Below, piece by piece: positions 26,120 through 34,299 of a stretch of DNA of 64,000 nt (its first letter is position 1; every line of letters starts with the position of its first letter). The DNA comes from Microbispora bryophytorum. Lineage in GTDB: Bacteria; Actinomycetota; Actinomycetes; Streptosporangiales; Streptosporangiaceae. The DNA lies in contig NZ_VIRL01000001.1 in NCBI RefSeq assembly GCF_006874465.1, positions 62,001-126,000 on the forward strand, given 5' to 3'. The notes under the pieces were generated by a model. It did not search any database. It saw nothing but the letters and a program-made list of their open reading frames with translations, and was not told the DNA's origin. Made by a program: the position numbers and the translations under genes.

Positions 26120-27193
26120 ATGTCCACAGCGTTCGAACCGATCACCATCGGCCGGTACACCGCCCGCAACCGGGTGGTAATGGCCCCGATGACGCGGAAC
26201 CGCGCGTACGGGCCGGGAGCGAGCCCGACCCGGCTGATGGCGACCTACTACGCCCAGCGCGCCGACGCTGGTCTGATCATCACCGAGAGCACCCAGCCTT
26301 CACCCATCGGCCAGGGCTTCCCGAACACGCCGGGGCTGCACAGCGCCGAACAGGTCGAGGCCTGGCGGAGGGTGACCGCCGGGGTGCACGAACGGAACGG
26401 CCTGATCTTCGCTCAGCTGATGCACGCTGGGCGGGTCGGCCACCCCAGCCTGCACGGGGGAACGCTGACACCGGTCGGGCCGTCGCCGGTGAAGGCCGCC
26501 GGAACGGTGTTCACCATGGACGGCCCGCAGGAGTTCGTCACCCCGCGGGCGCTGGACCGGGTCGGCATCAGGGAGACCATCGAGGACTTCGCGTCGGCGG
26601 CGCGCAACGCGATCGAGGCCGGCTTCGACGGGGTGGAACTTCACGCGGGCAGCGGCTTTCTGCTGCACCAGTTCCTGTCGACCAACGCCAACCAGCGTGA
26701 CGACGAGTGGGGCGGTAGCGCCCGGGGACGCGGCCGGTTCAGCGTCGAGGTGGCCAGGGCCGTCGCGGACGCCGTCGGCGCCGACCGCGTCGGACTGCGG
26801 ATCTGGCCGTCCCATGTCTACAACGACATCGTCGAAGACGGCCACCACGACACCTACCTCGCGCTGCTCGACGCGCTCAACCCGCTCGGCCTGGCCTACC
26901 TGCACATCGCCGAAGGACCCGACACGGAGCTCACCCACCGGCTGCGGGAACGGTGGACCGGCACGCTGATTCTCAACCCGTACACCCCCGGCGCATTCAC
27001 CGGGCCTGAGTCGCTGAAGCTCATCGACAGCGGCGCCGCCGACCTGATCTCCTACGCCTCGCTCTTCATGGCCAACCCGGATCTGCCTCGCCGGTTGCGG
27101 GCCGGCGGGCCCTTCAACACCCCCGACTTCAGCCGGGCCTACGGCGGCGACCACAAGGGGTACACCGACTACCCGCCCCTTCCCGGCCCCTGA
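26120..27193 (+). CDS. old yellow enzyme family alkene reductase
   Basis: A 357-residue FMN-dependent TIM barrel of the NemA/OYE group. It reduces activated C=C bonds of enones or nitro compounds with NAD(P)H. Visible signatures are NRVVMAPMTRNRA near the N terminus, LMHAGRVGHPSLH, VELHAGSGFLLHQFLSTNANQRDDEWGG with the usual substrate-contacting segment, and ISYASLFMANPDLPRRL near the FMN phosphate site. agagag before ATG 26120 is the ribosome site. It likely forms an electrophile-response unit with the DsbA gene and the divergent HxlR regulator. Confidence 0.92.
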   Translation: MSTAFEPITIGRYTARNRVVMAPMTRNRAYGPGASPTRLMATYYAQRADAGLIITESTQPSPIGQGFPNTPGLHSAEQVEAWRRVTAGVHERNGLIFAQLMHAGRVGHPSLHGGTLTPVGPSPVKAAGTVFTMDGPQEFVTPRALDRVGIRETIEDFASAARNAIEAGFDGVELHAGSGFLLHQFLSTNANQRDDEWGGSARGRGRFSVEVARAVADAVGADRVGLRIWPSHVYNDIVEDGHHDTYLALLDALNPLGLAYLHIAEGPDTELTHRLRERWTGTLILNPYTPGAFTGPESLKLIDSGAADLISYASLFMANPDLPRRLRAGGPFNTPDFSRAYGGDHKGYTDYPPLPGP

Positions 27194-27194
27194 C

Positions 27195-27224
27195 TTGCCT
27201 CCAGGAAAGCCGGCCGTCTAAGCT
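27195..27224 (+). promoter_or_regulatory. predicted promoter of epimerase cassette 1
   Basis: TTGCCT and TAAGCT lie 18 nt apart, beginning right after the OYE stop. The -10 hexamer is followed by GACTACTA, so GCTGACTACTA straddles it. The same spacing and box occur at the second cassette (44636-44673). Confidence 0.5.
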
Positions 27225-27255
27225 GACTACTAGATTGTGTAGCTAGGTGAGGCGC

Positions 27256-27846
27256 ATGAGGATCTTTCTGGCCGGCGCGTCCGGCGTGATCGGGCAGCGG
27301 CTGATTCCCCGCCTGGTCAAGGAAGGGCACGTGGTCGGCGGCATGACCCGCTCGGCCGGTAAGACGGAGCTGCTGGCCCGGCTCGGCGCCGAGCCGATCC
27401 TGTGCGACGTCTTCGACCAGGACGCCCTGGTCAAGGTGGTCCGCGACTTCGCCCCGGACGTCATCCTGAACGAGCTGACCGATCTGCCGGACGAGGCGGA
27501 GAAGATCGGTGACCACGTGGAGCTGAACGCCCGCATCCGGACCGAGGGCAACCAGAACCTGATCGAAGCGGCCCGGAAGAGCGGATCACCGAAGATCCTC
27601 GCCCAGACCGTCGCCTGGCAGCTGCAGGCCGGCCCCGGCGCCGACGCCGTCGCCGAGCTCGAACGCTCCGTACTCGCCGAGGGCGGGGTCGTGCTCAGCT
27701 ACGGGCAGTTCTACGGGCCCGGCACCTACTACGAACAGCGGATCCCCGCCGAGCCACGCGTCCAGATCGACCACGCCGCCGACCGTACGGTGGAACTGCT
27801 CGACGCGCCGTCAGGCGTCGTCGTCATCACCGACCAGCCCGCATAG
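27256..27846 (+). CDS. short NAD(P)-dependent epimerase/oxidoreductase, copy 1
   Basis: A 196-residue Rossmann protein starting MRIFLAGASGVIG with the GxxGxxG dinucleotide motif at residues 7-13. It is shorter than full epimerases (about 300 residues) and has no clear YxxxK pair; QFYGPGTYYEQ is the nearest motif. It belongs to the atypical SDR group; substrate unknown. ATG 27256 follows ggtgagg. It is followed 15 nt later by an HxlR regulator. It differs at 11 of 196 residues from the copy at 44697, and the first 99 nt are identical in DNA. Confidence 0.85.
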   Translation: MRIFLAGASGVIGQRLIPRLVKEGHVVGGMTRSAGKTELLARLGAEPILCDVFDQDALVKVVRDFAPDVILNELTDLPDEAEKIGDHVELNARIRTEGNQNLIEAARKSGSPKILAQTVAWQLQAGPGADAVAELERSVLAEGGVVLSYGQFYGPGTYYEQRIPAEPRVQIDHAADRTVELLDAPSGVVVITDQPA

Positions 27847-27861
27847 AGATCAGGGGACATC

Positions 27862-28353
27862 ATGCCGCTCTCATTCGAGGGTGTTCTGGCCGATCGGACC
27901 ACGTGGCGGCTGGACAACTGCTCGATCGGCAGGTCGATGGAGACCATCGGCACGCGCTCGTCGATGCTGATCCTGCGCGAGGCCTTCTACGGCACGACCC
28001 GGTTCGACGACTTCGTACGGCGGACGAAGATCGGTGACGCGATCGTCGCGGCACGGCTCAAGGACCTGACCGACATCGGGGTGTTCACCAAGCAGCCCTA
28101 TCGGGAGCCGGGCAGGCGCACCCGGTACGAATATCTCCTGACGGAGAAGGGCCAGGACCTGTTCCCTGCCGTCTTCGCGCTCATGCAGTGGGGCAACAAG
28201 CACTTACAGGGCGAGGACGGCGGCCCGCTGCGCCTCGTCGAACGGGGCACCGGCGAGCCGGTCGTGATCGGCGCGCGCACCGCCTCCGGCAGGGACGTCG
28301 GCCCCGAGGATCTCGCCATCGTGGCCCACGGCGACTGGGCCGACCCGCAGTGA
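27862..28353 (+). CDS. HxlR family transcriptional regulator of epimerase cassette 1
   Basis: A 163-residue winged-helix regulator: NCSIGRSMETIGTRSSMLILREAFYGTTRFDDFVRRTKIGDAIVAARLKDLTDIGVFTKQPYREPGRRTRYEYLLTEKG is the HxlR core. The C-terminal 35 residues (GTGEPVVIGARTASGRDV...) extend beyond the core and are preserved as a fragment behind the second epimerase copy. aggggacatc precedes ATG 27862. It probably binds the GCTGACTACTA element at both cassette promoters (inference). Confidence 0.87.
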   Translation: MPLSFEGVLADRTTWRLDNCSIGRSMETIGTRSSMLILREAFYGTTRFDDFVRRTKIGDAIVAARLKDLTDIGVFTKQPYREPGRRTRYEYLLTEKGQDLFPAVFALMQWGNKHLQGEDGGPLRLVERGTGEPVVIGARTASGRDVGPEDLAIVAHGDWADPQ

Positions 28354-28472
28354 GGCTGACCGTGCATCAGGCGCTGTTCGACACTCCAGGCGGAACGGCG
28401 GCGAAGTGGCCCGGAAATCCCCTGCGGAAATGGCCCATGTCCGGCATCCGCCGGACGCGTTAGCGTCTCCGC

Positions 28473-29183
28473 ATGCCGATCCGTGCCGTGCTCTGGGACA
28501 TCGACGACACTCTGTTCGACTACGCCGGCGCCGACCGCGCCGGCCTCCGCGACCATCTGGCCGCCGAAGGGCTCGCCGAGCTGTTCCCCTCCGTCGACGA
28601 CGCCCTTCGTCACTGGAAGGCCCAGACAGAGCTGCACTGGGCGAGATTCATCGCGCGGGAGACCGACTTCCAGGGACAGCGCCGCGCGCGTGTCCAGGGC
28701 TTTCTCGGCGTGGACATGGACGACTCCGAAGCGGACGCCTGGTTCGATCGCTACGTGGTTCACTTCGAAGCCTGCTGGGCGCTCTTCCCTGACAGCCTCG
28801 CGACCTTGCACGAGCTCGCCACCGACTTCCGGCAAGCCGTGCTGTCGAACTCCAGGCTGGACTACCAGGAACGCAAGTTGCGCATCCTCGGCGTGCGGGA
28901 CCATTTCGAAACCGTCCTGTGCGCAGCCGAACTCGGCGTGTCCAAACCCCAGGCCGCCGCCTTTCACGCGGCGTGCGACGCGCTGAAGCTGCCCCCGGGC
29001 GAGGTGCTGTACGTCGGCAACGAGCCCGACATCGACGCGGGCGGCGCGATGGCCGCCGGGCTCGCCGCGGTCTGGCTTGACCGGGACGGCGTCGGCGGGC
29101 GTTCCGAGCTGGTGCGGATCGGCGATCTCGGCCAGCTTTCCCGGTTGCTGACGCTGGGACGATCCTCATGGAGCGCCGGGTAG
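28473..29183 (+). CDS. HAD family hydrolase
   Basis: A 236-residue Rossmann-like phosphatase/dehalogenase. HAD motif I is DIDDTLFDY (residues 9-17, nucleophile Asp), motif II is VLSNSR, motif III Lys is in GVSKPQAAAF, and motif IV acidic residues are in YVGNEPDIDAGGAMAAGLAAVW. The helical cap domain is inserted after motif I (C1 type). Probably a small-molecule phosphatase of the YjjG/haloacid group; substrate unknown. ATG 28473 has no strong ribosome site. Confidence 0.9.
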   Translation: MPIRAVLWDIDDTLFDYAGADRAGLRDHLAAEGLAELFPSVDDALRHWKAQTELHWARFIARETDFQGQRRARVQGFLGVDMDDSEADAWFDRYVVHFEACWALFPDSLATLHELATDFRQAVLSNSRLDYQERKLRILGVRDHFETVLCAAELGVSKPQAAAFHAACDALKLPPGEVLYVGNEPDIDAGGAMAAGLAAVWLDRDGVGGRSELVRIGDLGQLSRLLTLGRSSWSAG

Positions 29184-29237
29184 CGCCGGCCTGTTCGGCA
29201 TCAGCTCGGCAGTCGAGTTCGTGGTCAGCTCGAGTGG

Positions 29238-30215
29238 TCAGCTCGACGTGGGACACCGCTTGCCGAGAGCGGACAGCTCACCGGAGAAGGCCTTCGCGTG
29301 CTTCAGTTCGTCGTTCGCGGTGTCCTTGAGCATTTTGGCCGCCTCCGTGTCGCCGTCCGCCGAGGCTTGGCGGGCGTAAGCGGGATACACCTGCGTGCCC
29401 TCGCGCGTCTCCCCTTTGATCGTCGCGCACAGATTCGTCCCGGTGTCGCGCACCGCGCCGGCCAGATTCGCGTACTCGGCGAAGTGCTCGGCGTGCTCGA
29501 CGGCGGCCGTCCGGTGGAACAACGTGGCGAGTCCGGGTTGCCCGGTCTCCCCTGCCCTGTCGCCGTACAGCGTGTACTTGGCGTAGGCGAAGGCCTCGTC
29601 CTTCATCGCCACCCGCAGGTTCTCAAGGGTGCGGAACGAGGAGACCGTGGACGGGCCGGCCTGTATCTCGACCGGCTCGGCCTGCACGTCGGTCGGGACG
29701 TTCGCCGGGGGCGAGCTCCCGGTGATGGCCTTCTCCGCCTGGAGGAACTTCGCACAGTGATCGGCCTCGTCCTGGGCGACTTCGGTAAAGAGCCTGGCGG
29801 CCTCCTTCTCGCCGTCCGCCGTGGCCTGCTCGGCGAACTGCCTGTACATCATCGTCGCCTCGTAGGACTCGCCGCGGGTGCTGGCACGGAGGTTCGCCGC
29901 GTTGTCGCCGACCAGGCCGATCAGCCTCGCCTGCTCGGTGAAGTGTTCGCGCAGTTCCGTGTGCGCGGTGCGCCGGTACAGCGCCGCCAGATCGGGCAGG
30001 TTCTCCCTGTCCGCCTGATCGGCGTAAGCGCGGTACGTCACGTGCGCCAACGCCTCACCCAGCATCGCGTTCGTGACGTTGGTACGCGTCGACGGAGCGA
30101 CATTGTCCTCGTGGGAAGCGGACGCCGCCGTCGCGTTCCCGGCCCCTACGGCGAGAAGGGTGACCGCGCCGGCAGTCGTAAGACACGCTCTCCAGCAGGC
30201 GATTCGGGTTCCCAT
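29238..30215 (-). CDS. exported protein with two rubrerythrin-like ferritin domains
   Basis: A 325-residue protein. The N-terminal signal peptide (TRIACWRACLTTAGAVTLLAVGAGNATA-A) has a Sec-type cleavage site. Two homologous four-helix domains follow (about 45-165 and 190-315). Each holds the ExxxxY and ExxEHF-type motifs (GEALAHVTYRAYA...TELREHF; KDEAFAYAKYTLYG...EHAEHFAEYA) and a second half with DEADH/DELKH, the di-iron ligand pattern of rubrerythrins. The rubredoxin domain of classical rubrerythrin is absent. Export of a di-iron protein is unusual; peroxide detoxification or iron binding outside the cell is possible. ATG 30215 follows gggggg. Confidence 0.82.
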   Translation of the reverse strand: MGTRIACWRACLTTAGAVTLLAVGAGNATAASASHEDNVAPSTRTNVTNAMLGEALAHVTYRAYADQADRENLPDLAALYRRTAHTELREHFTEQARLIGLVGDNAANLRASTRGESYEATMMYRQFAEQATADGEKEAARLFTEVAQDEADHCAKFLQAEKAITGSSPPANVPTDVQAEPVEIQAGPSTVSSFRTLENLRVAMKDEAFAYAKYTLYGDRAGETGQPGLATLFHRTAAVEHAEHFAEYANLAGAVRDTGTNLCATIKGETREGTQVYPAYARQASADGDTEAAKMLKDTANDELKHAKAFSGELSALGKRCPTSS

Positions 30216-30374
30216 ACGACCCCCCCGGATGTGCGTGCGGCCCCGTGCCCGAGCACGCCGGCAAGGGCGCGCGGCTTTCCCTGGGCCTGGTACCCACCGT
30301 GTAAGCGAAATCTCCAAAAACACCCTGAGCTATGCCGTGATAGGAAAAATCGGCACAGACAGGCATCCATACGT

Positions 30375-30407
30375 CGAGGCCGGCGGTGACGAGCACCGCC
30401 GGCCTCG
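30375..30407 (-). terminator. strong hairpin terminator of the beta-propeller gene
   Basis: A 14-bp GC-rich perfect stem (CGAGGCCGGCGGTG with its complement) and a 5-nt loop lie 36 nt past the stop of the 775-residue secreted protein. It also lies ahead of the rubrerythrin-like gene and would insulate it. Confidence 0.65.
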
Positions 30408-30442
30408 GTGAGCGGCGAACGCTCAATCCGTGCCTGTCAGGA

Positions 30443-32770
30443 TCACTTGAACGCGAACTCGGCCCGGTGGAGGCTGCCGTCGGCCAACGTCACCGTGAAG
30501 GTGCGCCGACTCCCTGCCCACGACCGCGGCGTGTCGACGTTGAGGTGGTAGGAACCGAGTTTGCCGATCCAGTGGTACTCGGCACCCGGTTCGTCGAAGG
30601 TGGCCGACACGACCGCCGACTCGCCGTCCTCCTCGCCGTCGATCGTCCACTTGATCGGGATGGTCCGGCCGGCTTGAACGGCGTTGACGCCGTCCGATTT
30701 GACCGGGGGCCTGAACCCGCCGAACCTGCCGGGCCGTGGGACGGCGACGGTGGCGGTGGCGGACCGGGAGGCGTCGACGGTCGAGGTCGCGGCCACCGTC
30801 AGAGCCCGTGCCGTCTCGTCGGACGCGACCGTCAGCAGCCCCTCGCCGTCGATGGTCGTGCCGGTGCTCGCGTTGCCGCGCACGCTCCACGTGACGCTCT
30901 GCGCCGGGTGGCCGTCGCCGGTCACCGTGGCGGTGAAGGACTGCGTCCCACCCCTGGAGACGGTGACGGCCGAGGGAGTGACCGAGACTCCGGTCACGAC
31001 CGGCGCCGGAGGCGTCGCCGTGAACGAGAAGTTGGTGTCGTCCCAGAAGTAGCCCACTCCGGTGTTGGCGTTCACGCCCCCGAAGTAGTGGTTGTCCGGG
31101 TCGTGGAAGACCGCTTCGAAGTACTGGGACTGCGCGGAGTTGCGGTAGACCTCGTAGTCCATGTGGCCGTCGTCCTGCAGGTCGATGACCGCGATCGACA
31201 TGGGGCCATGGCCCAGGCCGATCACGAGGTGACCACGCACCCATGCCGCGCTCTGGACGACGTCGTACGCGCTGTTGATGTGATAGGTCGCCAGGAGGTC
31301 CCAGGTGCCGTTGTACCCAGCGCCGGCGGCCGGCGCGTAGACGCCGTACTGCCCGTGCTCGGTGCCGGTGGCCAGCTTGATCTTGCGTACCGTGGTGCCG
31401 TCGTCGGTCAGCATCACCGCGACGCCGGGCTGATCGGTCCAGATCACGTTGCACTTGGCGCCGAAGTCGTCGGGGACGTCGAAGGCGGTGGCGTGCACGC
31501 CATCGAGCGTGTTCGTGCCGTCGAGGTCGATGTTCGACTCCTTGACGACGTAGAACTCCGGCGCCTGGGTGTAGCTGCTGGATCCGTTGCCGAAGATCAG
31601 ATCGCCGCTCGCCTCGTCGTAGGAGAACGAGTTGAGGTGGCCGAAGTCGTGCGTGAACGTGTGGGCGAGGGTGGCCGTCTTCGTGGCGTAGTCGATGTCG
31701 TAGACGTACACGTGGCCGTTCGCGACGGTGTGGCTGTCGTCGCTGGCGGCGCCGATCCACAGCTTGCCGTCGACGAAGTTGCCGCCCTGCTCGTCGTGCA
31801 TCCCGGGGATGGTGAACTGCGGCGTGACGGTCGAGGCGTTCACCTTGTAGTTGTCCCGCGGGTCCAGCTTGACGGTGCTGAGCGTGACCCAGGGGCTTCG
31901 CTCGCTCACGTTGATCGGCTGCACCGAGTTGGCGTCGTGGCTGAGGACGTACGAGATCTTCGCGGTGGCGGCGGGGATCACGTAGACGTACGGCGAGGCC
32001 AGGCTCTTCCAGCCGGTCGACGGCGACAGGAAGGTGCCGTTGGCGTCGTAGGCGAAGACCGTGACCGAGACGTCGGAGCCCTTGGGGCCGCCGTCGAACT
32101 TCAGCGCCTGCCAGGACCGATCGACGGCGACCGGCGCCTTCAGGCGGATCCGAGTCGCGACGTCGCTCGCGCCGTCCCGCTTCACTCCGGTCGCCGAGGC
32201 GATCGTCCCCTGCTCGAAGTCGTTGAACCCGGGGTCGCTCGTGGAAGGCGGAGCCGTGGTGCCGGTGCCGGCGACGCCGATGGTGAGCCAGGCGGCGTGG
32301 TCGGCCGGGGTGACCGCCCCGCCCGCGTGGTACTTCAGGACGTAGCGGATCTTCGCCGTGCCGGCGGGGATCGTGTAGGTGTACGGGCTCACCAGGCTCT
32401 GCCAGCCGGTGGACGGCGACAGATAGGTGCCGTCGGCGTCGTAGGCGAAGACCGTCACGTCGATGTCGGGGTTGCCGGCGGCCTCGGTGAACGCCAGCGT
32501 CTGCCACGAGCTGTCGACGGCAGCGGCGGTCTTGAGGCGAAGGCGCGTCGAGTCACCGCCGTCGAGGCCTGTGGCGGACGCGATGGTGCCCGACTCCAGG
32601 CCGTAGAACACCGGGTCGGTGATCGTCGTGGCGGCCGTCGCCGCCGAGGCCGGAGCGGCGAGCCCCGGGAGAACGAGGATCACGGTCAGCGCGGCGAGGA
32701 TCGCGCTGAGTGCCCTGTGGGCGACCCCGCGTTTCGACCCTGTCGGCCCGGGTGGGAACGCCAGCTGCAC
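30443..32770 (-). CDS. large secreted protein: two jelly-roll-like domains, beta-propeller, Ig-like domains
   Basis: A 775-residue exported protein. The signal peptide ends about residue 43 (PGLAAPASA). Two repeats of about 125 residues follow (ESGTIASATGLDGG...FAYDADGTYLSPSTGWQSLVSPYTYTIPAGTAKIRYVL and a second at about 175-300), resembling carbohydrate-binding beta-sandwiches. A region of about 270 residues with WxD/GD turns looks like a beta-propeller. Then comes a bacterial Ig-like domain (VTGVSVTPSAVTVSRGGTQSFTATV...) and a last domain with the pattern FRPPVKSDGVNAVQAGRTIPIKW. GTG 32770 has ggagga 5 nt upstream. Function unknown; glycan or surface binding is plausible. Confidence 0.78.
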   Translation of the reverse strand: MQLAFPPGPTGSKRGVAHRALSAILAALTVILVLPGLAAPASAATAATTITDPVFYGLESGTIASATGLDGGDSTRLRLKTAAAVDSSWQTLAFTEAAGNPDIDVTVFAYDADGTYLSPSTGWQSLVSPYTYTIPAGTAKIRYVLKYHAGGAVTPADHAAWLTIGVAGTGTTAPPSTSDPGFNDFEQGTIASATGVKRDGASDVATRIRLKAPVAVDRSWQALKFDGGPKGSDVSVTVFAYDANGTFLSPSTGWKSLASPYVYVIPAATAKISYVLSHDANSVQPINVSERSPWVTLSTVKLDPRDNYKVNASTVTPQFTIPGMHDEQGGNFVDGKLWIGAASDDSHTVANGHVYVYDIDYATKTATLAHTFTHDFGHLNSFSYDEASGDLIFGNGSSSYTQAPEFYVVKESNIDLDGTNTLDGVHATAFDVPDDFGAKCNVIWTDQPGVAVMLTDDGTTVRKIKLATGTEHGQYGVYAPAAGAGYNGTWDLLATYHINSAYDVVQSAAWVRGHLVIGLGHGPMSIAVIDLQDDGHMDYEVYRNSAQSQYFEAVFHDPDNHYFGGVNANTGVGYFWDDTNFSFTATPPAPVVTGVSVTPSAVTVSRGGTQSFTATVTGDGHPAQSVTWSVRGNASTGTTIDGEGLLTVASDETARALTVAATSTVDASRSATATVAVPRPGRFGGFRPPVKSDGVNAVQAGRTIPIKWTIDGEEDGESAVVSATFDEPGAEYHWIGKLGSYHLNVDTPRSWAGSRRTFTVTLADGSLHRAEFAFK

Positions 32771-33036
32771 TGTCTTCCTCCATCACGTCGTCGACTACCG
32801 GCCTCGACACCGCGCAGTCGCCCTCGCGGAGTCGCGGGGCCTCAGCAGATTGAATTCGACCCCCGTGAACGGAATCCGGCACGACGCCGAAGATCGGCTG
32901 ACTGAAGATGAATCTTCGCGAACGGGACGTCGCACGCAATTCGGTAGACCGCTTGGACCTCGGCCGGGCCGGAACCTTTGGCGAGTCGGCGGTGTAGAGG
33001 TAGCGACCACGTAGGCCCTCGTGACGGGAGTCGCCC

Positions 33037-33483
33037 ATGCTTCGCATCGCCCTGACAGTGACCCTGGCCTGTTCCCTGCTGGCGGGGTGTGCCGAGCAGC
33101 CGTCCGGCGGGTGTCCCGACCGGTTGTCACCGGCGCCGCTGCCCACCTGGGCCCGTACGGGGTTCCAGCCGCCCGACCAGCCGGTGACGTACGTCCTGGG
33201 GGACCGGGGCGACATCGCGGCCGTGGTGTTCGGAGATCCGTTGCTGTCGCCGCCGGGCAAGGATCGCGGCAACAAGATCCTCTGGGTGTCGCGGGTGTCC
33301 CAGGACGGGGATCCCCTCCTGATCGAGGCGCGCCTGGACGGCACGGGGGCGCCGGTCACGCGCGAGGTGCCGGGCGGTCCCGGTCCGTCGGGCGTCGACT
33401 TGCCGGAGGCGGGCTGCTGGCACGTGACGTTGCGCTGGTCCGGGCACGTCGACACCCTCAGACTGCGGTACGTCCAGCCGTGA
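33037..33483 (+). CDS. small predicted lipoprotein
   Basis: A 148-residue protein with a clean lipobox (LTVTLACSLLAGC, Cys18). The mature region is a small beta-rich domain with two further Cys (GGC and GCW) that could form a disulfide; the ending AGCWHVTLRWSGHVDTLRLRY recalls secreted actinomycete proteins of unknown role. gggag precedes ATG 33037. A long GC hairpin with a T-run follows the stop. Confidence 0.75.
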   Translation: MLRIALTVTLACSLLAGCAEQPSGGCPDRLSPAPLPTWARTGFQPPDQPVTYVLGDRGDIAAVVFGDPLLSPPGKDRGNKILWVSRVSQDGDPLLIEARLDGTGAPVTREVPGGPGPSGVDLPEAGCWHVTLRWSGHVDTLRLRYVQP

Positions 33484-33514
33484 CGGCGGGGCAGCGGGTG
33501 GCGGGGCAGCGGGT

Positions 33515-33572
33515 GGCGCGGCGGCGGGCATCGCCCGAAGCGGTGCCGCCCGCCGCCCCGCGCCGGGTTTTT
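33515..33572 (+). terminator. rho-independent terminator
   Basis: A long imperfect GC hairpin (left arm GGCGCGGCGGCGGGCA, right arm with two bulges) ends in TTTTT at 33568-33572. It follows the small lipoprotein gene. A 15-nt unit (gggtggcggggcagc) is partly repeated just before it. Confidence 0.7.
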
Positions 33573-33587
33573 ACTGCGGGCGGGGTG

Positions 33588-34196
33588 TTACTGCGGGCCG
33601 GGCCGGAGCGCGCGGCCGCCGCCGTACGCCTTCACGCGACAGTCGTCCTGGATCTTGGAGATGTCGACGTCGGGGCCGGGGACGCTCGCGTACCGCCAGC
33701 CGAGCTTCGCGGGGCCGTCCACCTTGACGAGGTGGACGTCGAAGCCGTGGTCCTGCAGGCACTTGGCCTCGATGCGGACGCTCTTGGCGTAGTTCGGGTT
33801 CTTGGCGGGGTCGAGCTCCGGCGGCAGCAGCGGCCGCAGGTGCTCGCAGGCGGCCCGCGCGGACTTCTCCGCCGCCTTGGTCCAGGTCCCCTTGCTCGGC
33901 ATGCCGTGCTCCGTCAGGCAGCCGGCGTACGCCGCGCGGAACTTCCGCACCTCGGCCTCGGAACTGTCCAGGCGCAGCTGCGGGCGGGACTTCGTGGCAC
34001 GGGCGGGCTTGGACTCGGCCTGCGCCGCGACCGGTCGGGTGGCTGACACCTGGCCGGCCTGGGCGGGTGCGGGGGTGCCCGGACCGCTCGCCGCCTCGGC
34101 GGCGCCGCAGGCGGTGAGGAGGCCGCAGGCGAGGGCGGCGATGGAAAGCGCGGTGGCGTGTCGTGCGGACACGCGCTGATCGGTTCGGTTGCTCAT
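33588..34196 (-). CDS. predicted lipoprotein divergent from a two-component system
   Basis: A 202-residue protein with a lipobox in ALACGLLTAC (Cys about 30), then an Ala/Pro/Thr spacer. The conserved-looking domain has four Cys in paired contexts (AYAGCLTEHGM, AACEHL, AKCLQDHGFDV, DDCRVKAYGG), which suggests two disulfides outside the membrane. Its start lies 23 nt from a direct repeat shared with the divergent response regulator gene, so it is likely a sensor accessory or target of that system. Exact function unknown. Confidence 0.75.
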   Translation of the reverse strand: MSNRTDQRVSARHATALSIAALACGLLTACGAAEAASGPGTPAPAQAGQVSATRPVAAQAESKPARATKSRPQLRLDSSEAEVRKFRAAYAGCLTEHGMPSKGTWTKAAEKSARAACEHLRPLLPPELDPAKNPNYAKSVRIEAKCLQDHGFDVHLVKVDGPAKLGWRYASVPGPDVDISKIQDDCRVKAYGGGRALRPGPQ

Positions 34197-34218
34197 GCCG
34201 GAGAGGATGGTCGAGCAA

Positions 34219-34238
34219 TGTCAGGAAGTTGTCAGGAA
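34219..34238. promoter_or_regulatory. direct repeat typical of an OmpR-family site
   Basis: TGTCAGGAA occurs twice with an 11-nt period (34219-34227 and 34230-34238), one DNA turn apart. This is the usual layout of OmpR/PhoP-type response regulator sites. It lies in the divergent promoter region of the lipoprotein and the response regulator. Confidence 0.55.
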
Positions 34239-34299
34239 CCCTTGGTCGGCGGATGAGCACGGGCGAGGTGGTCACCAGCCCGACCTAGTATCGCCACCT

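Noticed and set aside
33485-33515. Repeated GGGTGGCGGGGCAGC units as a CRISPR or satellite
   Set aside because: Only two imperfect copies exist, forming part of the terminator arm.
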